Translations under genes and position numbers: made by a program
Source: Lutjanus erythropterus
Taxonomy: Eukaryota > Chordata > Actinopteri > Lutjaniformes > Lutjanidae
Assembly (NCBI GenBank): GCA_020091685.1
Contig: CM034604.1
Coordinates: 2,221,820 to 2,285,819, forward strand
Length of the DNA stretch: 64,000 nucleotides
Direction: 5' to 3'
Shown: piece by piece, positions 55,496 through 64,000 of the stretch
Numbering within the stretch: the stretch's first letter is position 1
Layout of the letters: every line of letters begins with the position of its first letter
Notes under the pieces: generated by a model
Told to the model about the DNA's origin: nothing
The model's input: the letters and a program-made list of their open reading frames with translations, nothing else
Database searches by the model: none

Positions 55496-56008
55496 CAGGC
55501 TCGGGGTGGCCATAGGGAGTACGGGGGAAATCACCGAACTGCCGCTGCGCTCTCGGGCCGCGGCGCCATAAAAACCAAGCCATTATTCTAGTAAAAATGC
55601 TGTATCGGAGAAACAGTGCCATCTCCTGTCGTTGTATGGGAGGTAGTAATACCACTCAGTGGCGCGGCCGCCCCCTTGCTGATCCTAGACAAGTTTAAAA
55701 TGACGGCAGTGGTACCATTTCGCACGTAAGGGCTGATTCCAGATCAGCCGTGAGGTCCGCCCATTTAGCAATCAGCACTCAATTTCCTAATAGGCTCGGC
55801 TGCATTGAAAAGAAACGTCGGGTGAGGCTCATCATTATGGACAAGAAGAAGGAGAAAGGTGGTGCTGGTTTAAAAGGATTATCTAAAAGAGTGGCAAAAA
55901 ACATCTAAAATTGGGGAAAAAAAAAAACGCTTTTTTACGCGCACGCGCGTGCATGAGGGCTGGTCTGGTGAAATCCCCGGGCTGAAAATGAGTCCCACCC
56001 CGACCCTG
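55496..56008 (+). mobile_element. Young hAT element with perfect 8-bp TSD and CpG-rich body
   Basis: Left end 'caggctcggggtgg' and right end 'ccaccccgaccctg' (ending at 56008; the last bases are ACCCCGACCCTG) are inverted repeats with one mismatch in the first 13. Sub-terminal 'ggggaaatcacc' pairs with 'ggtgaaatcccc'. GTCTCCAT flanks it exactly at 55488-55495 and 56009-56016. The 513-bp body keeps many CpGs ('tcgggccgcggcgcc', 'cgcgcacgcgcgtgc'), unlike all older repeats here. This suggests recent insertion. A transposase start lies inside. Confidence 0.93.
55837..55908 (+). pseudogene. N-terminal stub of a hAT-type transposase
   Basis: The 23-residue frame MDKKKEKGGAGLKGLSKRVA then KNI, stop, opens inside the 513-bp hAT at the place where a transposase would start. 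The Lys-rich MDKKKEKGGA start resembles what I remember of hAT/ZMYM-like fish transposases, but that is weak. The rest of the gene is missing, so this element is probably an internally deleted derivative of an autonomous copy elsewhere. It could also be a chance frame. Confidence 0.4.
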
Positions 56009-56019
56009 GTCTCCATAGA

Positions 56020-56363
56020 TATGGTCCAGATTTAGGAGGATTGATTTATTTAGGATTAGATTTATTGGCAGAATATGGCAGAAATGGAATATACAATTCA
56101 TGTTTTGATTAGTGTATAATCACCTGAATATAAGAATAATTGTGTTTACCTTAGAATGAGCCCTTTATATCTACAGAAGGCAGCCGCCATGTTTGTACAG
56201 TAATCCAGAATGGACAAACCAAACACTGGCTTTAGATATCCTGTTTTCTGTTAGTTTGGCGTTCACTGTAGGTCCTGATACACACTTGGAAGTGGAGGGT
56301 GAGACAAGGTGTTTGCAAGCTCACTGCTAGGTACCACTAAATCCTTCACACTGCTCCTTAAAC
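56020..56363. mobile_element. Fish MITE M6 (TTAAAGGTGCAGTGTGTAGG type)
   Basis: 'attggcagaatatggcagaa' , 'agtgtataatcacctgaata', 'cttagaatgagccctttata', 'ggcagccgccatgtttgtac', 'ggacaaaccaaacactggct' and the end 'ccactaaatccttcacactg' then 'ctcctt' reproduce a very common teleost MITE. It lies immediately right of the young hAT. An ORF is absent. Confidence 0.75.
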
Positions 56364-57546
56364 GCACAAACATCAGATTGGTATAGATCTTGGGAAAATT
56401 CAAGAAACTGTCCCATAGTCAGTCTTATATTCAGAACAGCTTTGGATCAAATACTGATGAACACAAATACACGTGTCAACCATTACTTCAAGATTAAAAT
56501 TGGCAACAGATCGAGGGAGAGAAATAGAAAGACATGCTACATTTACTGTAACCACAGCAACAGTGGCCCTCTGTTGAAGCTTCATCTTTTTAGTCCAGTG
56601 AACCTTTGTTAGACATGTGAGAAAAGCCACATGTATAATAACTGCAGAGAATGTTATGCTTTCAGTCGAATTAAAGTCTCTAACTTTTATTTACTGCGTC
56701 ACTGAATCTCCACATCCCTTCACTGCCTTTATTGCTTAAGTTATCCAAGTGTTGAATTCACTTACAGTAAAGAGAATATGTGCACTTCATTTGTTCGTAA
56801 CATACAATGTGATGAGTGATGTGCTTACATGCTTCCAAACCAAAACCTTGCTTGTGAGTGGAGCCTACATGAAAATCTGGCCAGGAGGATGGTGAGAATG
56901 GAGCAGTTTCACTGGACCAAAAACCCCAAAATGACCTGAGGGATGGAAGGAATTTTGGCATTTTTCATACAGTGAACTTGAGCCCCTCTCTTTGCTTCTC
57001 TTGTATGTGATGTACAGCGTTTCTCTCCAACCCCCCTTTCTGCCTGATGTGAATTGCTTGGCTGCCTGTGAAGATTTATTCTCACTGATGTTCTTCTATC
57101 AGGCAAAAGTTCACTGACAGCAGCAAAGACATCAGCCTGAGAGTTATTTCAGCTGGAATTTAGTCTTGAAATCTTATTGTTCTGAGCACAAATGACTGAA
57201 GCTTTGCTTGCTTTTTTTACTAGGGTGAAATAGGGTGAAATCATTCAAGTTTCAAGTGTACATCAATGGATTTAAATTTTTCAAAAAATAAACCACACCT
57301 GACTGAAATAGTTCCAGCATGCAACTCCCCCTAAAACCACAAACTGTCATTTGAAAATTTCTGTTGGAGCACAGATTAAAGAAATGACACAAGTTCATCG
57401 GTAAGCTTCAGGAGTCATATAGTTTTTGGTTGAAAAACACCTCATTTTGCCGTTTAGACCATTTTTCAAGAGTGTGTGGGCGTGGCAGATCACGTTTGAT
57501 TGACAGCTGCCTCAGGAGTCCCAACACGCAAGTTAAGTAATGTCAT
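56364..57546. other. Stretch without recognisable gene
   Basis: A short direct repeat 'agggtgaaat' lies at about 57223-57242. Minus frames of 65-76 codons are unrecognised. Otherwise unique. Confidence 0.45.
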
Positions 57547-58026
57547 GCTGTGGACCACTGTGGACACAAGCAGCAGCAAAACATATTTTAGCACCTAAAA
57601 TAATCAATATGTATTTAAGTGTACACTATATTTAGAACATGATTGCTGCTTTACTTTGTCATCAGGCAGTGTTTTCCAACATCTCTACTCTCTTTACAAC
57701 CACCACACTCCATGTCTTTTTACCTCACAGGACACTGTAGGAGTTTGTGTTTGTTAGTTTGTGTCAGGATTTAACTGCGGTGTGACTTTTAACACATTTG
57801 TTCAGGTCTGGACTAACTTTACTTCTTGCGGATCGAGGCAGCAGTAGACCAGCAGCTCCTGTGTCCTAGGAGGGAAAATTTTTCAGTGGACTTTTATGGC
57901 TGTGAAGAGAACACAGATGGCGGCTTCTGTTCTCCGATGGTCTAACAGCAAAGTAAAGCAGGGAAAATATAAAATTAAAACTAAATATAGTGTACAATTA
58001 AAGCGTATTGATTTGGGTGGCAGGTT
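57547..58026. mobile_element. Foldback element related to MITE M3
   Basis: The left arm 'tattttagcacctaaaataa', 'tcaatatgtatttaagtgta', 'cactatatttag' (57584-57634) is inverted at 57979-58026 ('ctaaatatagtgtacaatta', 'aagcgtattgatttgggtgg'). 'tgctgtgga', 'cagcagcaaaacatatttta' near the left arm correspond to 'ctgctgtggacagggtcagc' in M3 at about 50037. The 340-bp loop is not recognised. Confidence 0.65.
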
Positions 58027-59205
58027 AAATCACTGATTGTGTTAAAGGGGTGATATAACATTGTTGAGTTGGCTCAGACTCAGAGAGCAGCTGCAGCAGT
58101 GAAAGAAGAGATGTTTTCTTGCACCCACGTAGCAACTAACATGGATTTTTTTATTACTGGTTTGTGGAATTAACTGCATAATTTTCGTAATAAATCTCCA
58201 GGCACAAACACACCCAGCTCAAACCCAAAGTGTGCAAAAATTTAAATGACAATATTTCGAACTTGGATGAAATCTGGTACGATTATGTACATGAGACCCT
58301 AAGTTATTACTGTAGATTCGGGTTTACAGAGGCGTGAACACCCAGACAGGAAATATATTTGATTTTTTTCATTTCACTCTCAGAAAGAAGGCAAAAGGTT
58401 TTTCCATAAATGATGAAGTTTTGCAGTGGGTTCAAAATGTGCTTTGCTTCATTAAATTTCTCTGCTACACTGTGAGCCTATTCTGACTGTCTAGACATTA
58501 GCCGTAGACATTTGATAGCTTGCCTACACACCATCCATTATGCAAAGTGCGCCTAAATTTATCACTAAATTTATTATATAGTTTCATAAACATGGCCATC
58601 AAATTTCCATTTATCATGACACTCAGCACAACTTTGAAACAGATGTATTATCTACTGTTTTTCTCATTCTGTTGTCAAGTTAGCAATAATAAATATACAA
58701 CGTTGAGTTAGACTTTCGAAATAAAGCTTGTTGAGAAATATTTCAGGTAACAGTCACAGTTTGATGAAGTTTAAGCACCAAATCTACTACTACACTTTAG
58801 GAAATGATCATGGTTTGGGTTTAATCTTCCTTAAAACAATAAAAGTTGAGTATCAGTTTCTTGAATTCTGGTCTCTCCGTGAAAGTCCTGTGTTTGACCC
58901 GTCCACTCACCCCAACCTTTGAAAGCTGTGCATTCATTAAAAAAACAACAAAAAAAAACAACAACAAAGAACACGTGTATATATTAAATTTCATGATTTT
59001 TTTCAGGAATTTCTTGTAAATGTTTTGTTTTACTTGTCCAGTTAAACCAGTAGGTCAGGCATCTACATTACTTACCTAATGTCAATTTTTACTTTGCCCT
59101 GAACAAACTGTTTTATTGATTAGCAGAACAAAGACACTGTGCCATAGATGTAAAGCAACAAACACTCTTGCAAAAAAAAAAAAAAAAAAAAAGTTATGAA
59201 AATCC
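58027..59205. other. Stretch without recognisable gene
   Basis: 'ttaaaggggtgatataacat' (58042) looks like another MITE terminus without partner. A CAA-rich run lies at 58940-58970 and an A tract of about 21 at 59171-59191, just upstream of the hairpin. Confidence 0.45.
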
Positions 59206-59244
59206 ACCCTTCTGGACTCTGTGAAATGATGAGTCCAGAAGGGT
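59206..59244. repeat. Perfect 14-bp inverted repeat (hairpin)
   Basis: ACCCTTCTGGACTC (59206-59219), an 11-nt loop, and GAGTCCAGAAGGGT (59231-59244) form a perfect stem. It lies 14 bases after a run of about 21 A. No mature-miRNA-like extended stem is visible beyond the 14 bp. Confidence 0.85.
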
Positions 59245-60069
59245 ACCCAATCAGGCAAATTTACTAGCCCAATGTGGCATTTCACTTGCCCCAGGTAATC
59301 CTTTTTGTTCAGACCTGCAGCTGTTTTGAGACTGCTTACTCTGATTGAAACCAAGAATTCAAGAAATGTTATTTCCCTCCAAACCCCTTTTCATTTGTTC
59401 CCATGTGTCCACACACACTCGACCGTCATAAGCATGAACTGTTGGCATAAGTAAAAAAAAAAAATCTTCACAACTCAATGTGTGCCATCTAGAGATAATA
59501 AGTGTCTGTTCACATCCACTTGTGTCTTTCCACTTTTTATGAACATACCATTAAGATATTAAGAAGATATACAGACAGATATATTTATATTTTAAGACAA
59601 CAAAATCATCAAGAATTATGTTAAGGTTTAAAGCAGGGAAAAAATATAAAAACTATTCCTTTTCTTACAGCATCATTATACTCCTGATGATAAGGTGGTA
59701 GCAAATGGTATTAACACATGCTGTTTTTACATAACAACAGTGAAACAGAGAGTCTCCCCCAGTAGAGGTATAAGTGGCTTAACCTCGGGACAGAAAGTTT
59801 AATTAGAGTTGAGAGGTTAAGTGGCTGATATTGGGGCTGAGCAGATAATCTGTTGAAAACTTATTTCTTAGGAGGGAAATGTAAGGCAGTGTTCTTCTCA
59901 CTCTGATCCATGACCTTTAAAGATCTGAGGAACTCTGATCTTCTGCAGCAGGAACCCCACCACAAGGCATTTAGAGACTGAGGAGAGAGGACTGAAAAAC
60001 ATGACTCAAAAGAAAAAATCTACAAAATCAAATGTTTTCAAGAGTGTTCATATAAATCTGGATGATGGG
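59245..60069. other. Stretch without recognisable gene
   Basis: Unique AT-rich sequence with an A tract at about 59453-59463. No gene or repeat recognised. Confidence 0.45.
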
Positions 60070-60720
60070 CTGTAGCTGGAGGCAAGAGTCTGATTTAAGA
60101 ATATTGTTGCCATTCCATCATTTTTAATGGCGTCTCCTTGTCCTTGGAACACAGACACACTGCCAGTGGAAACAAGATAAAATAAACCACTTCAATTATG
60201 AGAAAATGAGAAAGATGGAGGATCATTTTACAAAGTGAGAGTCTTCCTCACAAGTGTCAGTGAACAATAACACCACGCTGTCACCAGGGAATTCCAACTC
60301 ATCTAAAATTCCTCCTTAAATGCCTCCATTAAGGGCCCGAGGTATCGGAGCTGTGATCTAGGCTTTTATTGCGATTCCTTTATGGCGAAAGGTCAGCGAG
60401 TAGAGGTCAACAATCCCGCTGCAGGAGTCACTTTCAAAGGCAGCAGCTGAGATGAGACACGCACTTGAGAGTGACAGCAGCGGCACGCCCCGAGCACTCA
60501 CCCGCCAAGTTCATTAGCTTAATATTGGTGGACATCTGTTTAACGGGCGGGCTGTTACTACATCTTAGCTAATCAGAGCGATCCTCTGGGAAATCATCGT
60601 GAGGAGTTAGAGACGCCATCAAACAGCAGCATCCCCGCCATCCACAGGGCCACTCTATCATCGCTGTAATTAGGATCTCAGTGAAAAGCAGCCACGTCTT
60701 GACAGCTCTCTTATTATTTT
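60070..60720. promoter_or_regulatory. Candidate conserved non-coding element
   Basis: Repeat-free block with CpGs and TAAT-type motifs: 'ttcattagcttaatattgg', 'cgctgtaattaggatctc', 'cttttattgcgattcctt', 'gtcttgacagctctctta'. No open frame spans it. It resembles the 52-53 kb block in character. Inference only. Confidence 0.3.
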
Positions 60721-61209
60721 GTTTTATGAGATGGAGGAAGATACACAGCTAATATACTGTAATACCCCTATTCATTTCATTTGAGGCTTTTAATTGACGC
60801 TCTTAGCCAAAAGGCAAGACAAGTGAAAAAGCCATATTTATATTCAAACTTTACGAGTCTTTATAAAGTGTCAATATGCAAGAAAAAGGCAAAGAATGTC
60901 AGACCCTTTGAGTGCATATAACAGACACTGAAAGAGACAGCAACTTTTGGTTGGACAGCCATGAAATCTGGTAAATTTATTCAAGACCCACAGAGGATGA
61001 ATCCATCTGACTCTGATGAATCTCTGACTTTTCATTTAATTCTGCCAGCAGGTAAAAATCTCTGCTCATCCAAAGGAAAAGTAGCTGCTTGACACAAGTA
61101 AACATCTACAAAACCGCTACGACACAGAGTTCAAGGCGTTTGCTGATGCTTACCCTCTTTTTTTGGTTGCCCCATCATTATGAGTGTGTCCTATATAGAA
61201 AACTTCTGA
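60721..61209. other. Unassigned stretch
   Basis: Nothing recognised. Confidence 0.45.
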
Positions 61210-61326
61210 CCATTCCATTATTAGAGATTTGGTCATTATTTGGACCTTATATCATCTTTGTCTGGCCCACAGCACCCTGATCAATTTCTCATGTGGCCCC
61301 CTATGAAAAATAATTGCCCACCCCTG
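61210..61326 (-). mobile_element. hAT-like element end (CAGGGGTGGGCAA)
   Basis: On the minus strand from 61326: 'caggggtgggcaattatttt' then 'tcatagggggccacatgag' and 'gtgctgtgggccagac'. This is the terminus of a common teleost hAT family (CAGGGGTGGGCAA, ...GGGGGCCACATGAG). The opposite end was not found to the left. Confidence 0.6.
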
Positions 61327-63739
61327 TGCTACATGAATTGGCTCAAAATTCTGTACTGATGTATTCGTCTGACTTTTGTAGTCCTGTAGTTGGAACATGA
61401 AGTCACTTACAAGTTTAGAATGAAATGTTGAATGAACACCAGAGAGTTCTGCCAGCCGAGTGGATAAATTCAAGTTTGGCCCTCCGCTAACCTGAATGGG
61501 GATAAAATTATTTAAGCTTTTCTAGACTTGCCTGGTTTTGTTGACTTGCCATTTTTCTTTTTCTGCCAGTTTTGTGCTTCTACCATGACTCGGTAAGCTA
61601 CGTAGTTACATGGTTTCTTTTTTTGTCTGTTTTTATGATCTGGAGTCTGCTCCAGGTGTTTTAATTTGAAATTTGACTGAATTCTTGATGCTGTTCCTGT
61701 GTCTGACGTCCTGCATGGCTCAATGTGCTCTGTACAGCCTGACTGAGCTTCCATCAAAAATAGACTTCTGAGCTTCACTGCAGTTCTGATGGAATCACTA
61801 GCACTGTCTAGAATGGCTGTGATAAGCTGTGGCATTTTCAGTTGATGAGGAAGCTGTGGTAGCAGTTGTTAGGAACAGTTAATGTTTTTCACAATGCTGA
61901 GGAAATATGCTGTTATTTCTGTACTTCAACTTCCAACAACCTGTAGAGATGTGTCAATCTCACTGTCTAAATTGTCATTTTTGATTGGTTGCCAAGCTTC
62001 AAGGCTGCAGGGTCATACAGATGCCAAAGAGGAGAGTAGATATTTGAACACGTGTGGCATGCTACAGCAACGTGCAACAACTGATACTTCCAGACCAGCA
62101 GTTTTTTCAAGAATATTTGTTCAATCTTGCCATTGAAAGATGGAGAATTACTGAAGTGAGCGACTAGTACTTACAGTGTCACAGCTAGTCAGACCCTAGC
62201 TCACTTGAGTAAGCACTACTGATTGAATTGGACCAGGCTTCAGAGACAAGGGATGATTTTTTTCAGTTTATTTTGAGTTTTCTCTGCTGATTGTGCTAGT
62301 TAACTGCCATCAAACTAGGGACCAAAGAGGAAAGGAAAGAAGCTGAGACAGTCTTTGGTGGACTGTAAAAGAGGAATCATAATGAAAATCCACTTCATGA
62401 CAATTCCAGGTGCCTTTAAATCTCCACAGACAGACTGCAAGTGTTAAATCCATTAGCAAAAAATACGAAAGGATATGCAGCGCAGAGTTTGAATCCAGGT
62501 TTCGTTTGGCTGCTGGCACTGAGAGGATGCAGTCCAATGAGTAAACCATGTCAATGTTTGGAAAGTGAAGTAAATAATATCTGGTAAAACACACCCTGCA
62601 CTTCACAAACATGCTTGCTTTACCCTCCTCATGCTCACCTCACAGCCCCTAATAAAGAAAACTGTGATGTATGTGACCATGTCAGCAGTGGCCCCATCTC
62701 TGCTCCCTACATGTACTGGGATGGTTCCATTCATGTTATCCCAGAGCACTAGGAGAGGCTTTAACAAGCCTCACACAGATTATAAATTCTACAGAGCTCG
62801 TCAGGGCCGCCATCCAAGGAAAACTCTCCCAGCACACATGACGTGACAACTGATCTCCTACAGTTCATGTGAACACATTGTACAGATCATATGGTGAGAT
62901 AGATGAAGAAGTACTGAATCCAAGACACAGCTTAATCCAAGAGGAAAATCATGACCTACTGGCATGTTTAAGTTAAATAAGAAAAACTATTCTTAAACTT
63001 AAAGAGGTCACTCAGTACAGTGCAGATCTCCGACAGGCAACAGATGGTGAAGCACCTACTGCAATGCCACTACAAATGCCAGAGGCAAAAGCAGAGATTT
63101 GAAGTTTTTAATAAAATGTTTTTGTATAGTATTGTCTCAGTTTTCTTTAAGATGAACAGAATAGTATAATGGTTTTGTAACTGAGCATCCAGGATTCATC
63201 TAAACTTCAAGGAGAACTCTGTAATATATTTACTGTAATAAATCATAAAATGACCTCCAAGTATCATCAGAGATAAAGGGTTGAAATACTGGCTTCTCTG
63301 ACAACAATGCTGCATCAGTGGGGTCCTTTGAAATTTAAAATTTTCTGTTTCTTTAATTAATGGAGTTAAAAAGAATGCCAAATGTTTGCAAAATGAGTAA
63401 GTGTCTGTTTATGAGCTGTAAGAAATCAATCATTTAGAAGGAGTAGATGTTTGTAACAGTTAAAATGAGCAAAAAGTTAATGGAGTTTGGCAGGCAGTGA
63501 GACAAGCAGCTTCACTCAAAGTTCAGTGTGTGTTATTTCAGAGTAGTGGGCTTGTGTTTTCAGGATAACAGGCTTAAAGTTACATTAACATACATTTGAC
63601 AGTTATAAATAGCTGATCAACCTACAGTGGAGGCCTTGTCTTTGGTTGTTATTGTCAATTTAGAATGCAGGGCACATACTGCACTCCTGCAGAGGTCCTG
63701 CAGCCTGCAGAGCTTCCCCAGGGGACAGGTTTTTTTTGG
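61327..63739. other. Long stretch without recognisable gene
   Basis: A minus frame of 107 codons (61512-61835) ends in Lys-rich low-complexity sequence, and a 100-codon minus frame (62310-62612) is unrecognised. No repeat shared within the window was found. Confidence 0.45.
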
Positions 63740-64000
63740 TTTTTGCCCCAGCCTGAATGGGATTAGCATAAAGTGGGCATGTCTGTAAAGGGAAGAACCC
63801 ACTTTCATTGAGACATCTTGAGGTAAGAGCAAACGGTACCTCACTGAATATGCCCATGCTAGTTTTTCTCTTGCTAAACTTTCAGCCATTTAGCCAATTT
63901 ACCTACAAGCTAGCAGGGCATGGTTGCTACCAATGGTTACCTGGGGTCTTCTAGCTTCATATAATACCAGTTTGCTACAACCTATGAAAGATGGACAAAT
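63740..64000 (+). repeat. Common fish repeat, cut by the window edge
   Basis: 'gggattagcataaagtgggc', 'atgtctgtaaaggga', 'actttcattgagacatcttg', 'atgcccatgctagtttttct', 'agcagggcatggttgctacc' and 'gggtcttctagcttcatata' reproduce in order a repeat widespread in teleosts (GGGATTATCATAAAGTGGGC, ATGTCTGTAAAGGGGAGAC ...). It continues beyond the window. Confidence 0.65.

Noticed and set aside
59206..59244. Rho-independent-terminator-like hairpin beside a homopolymer tract
   Set aside because: Bacterial termination logic does not apply to this vertebrate-type DNA, and the tract is A before the stem, not T after it.
1..64000. LTR retrotransposon or endogenous retrovirus
   Set aside because: No gag, protease, integrase or envelope-like frames, no primer-binding site and no paired long terminal repeats were seen. 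The only reverse transcriptase is L1-type.

Overview
The window looks like non-coding teleost fish DNA, probably from a percomorph-type genome. Reasons: no open frame reads as a host gene; (CA)n microsatellites are present; and the recognisable sequence is almost all of fish transposon types. These include short non-autonomous hAT elements, MITEs whose ends begin TTAAAGG, a Tc1-like element with fish-type IR/DR ends, tRNA-derived SINEs and an L1-clade LINE. I could not run a database search. Family statements rest on motifs, on copies compared within the window, and on my memory of common fish repeats. The species is not determined.

Layout. 0-10 kb: dispersed repeat copies, a perfect hairpin at 2.2 kb, one MITE interrupted by another DNA transposon (5.1-5.9 kb) and a SINE (6.9 kb). 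10-17 kb: two hAT-like elements (10.4 and 15.4 kb, the second holding a long foldback) and an inverted pair of MITE copies around a 46-bp tandem duplication (12.1-13.1 kb). 17-31 kb: a foldback element, a (CA)n tract, a half Tc1 element with transposase start (24.0-24.6 kb) and an L1-style retro-insertion with a perfect 15-bp target duplication (29.5-29.75 kb). 31-46 kb: MITEs and a three-layer nest (39.0-40.7 kb) in which a SINE sits in an old hAT copy and a younger copy of the same hAT family sits in the SINE's B box. 46.8-50.1 kb: a second three-layer nest, with a 5'-truncated L1 inside a hAT inside a MITE. 52-64 kb: more MITEs, a very young hAT with perfect TSD and a transposase start (55.5 kb), a 14-bp perfect hairpin (59.2 kb) and stretches that look like conserved non-coding elements.

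Nothing forms an operon or pathway. The biological content is transposon stratigraphy: TSDs and interruptions give an order of insertion. Between the repeats lie a few unique stretches rich in homeodomain-type TAATTA motifs (about 3.9, 23.2, 33.5, 38.4, 52.1-53.0 and 60.1-60.7 kb). These may be enhancers in a gene-poor region, but that is inference. I see no evidence for a new defence, toxin or metabolic system.
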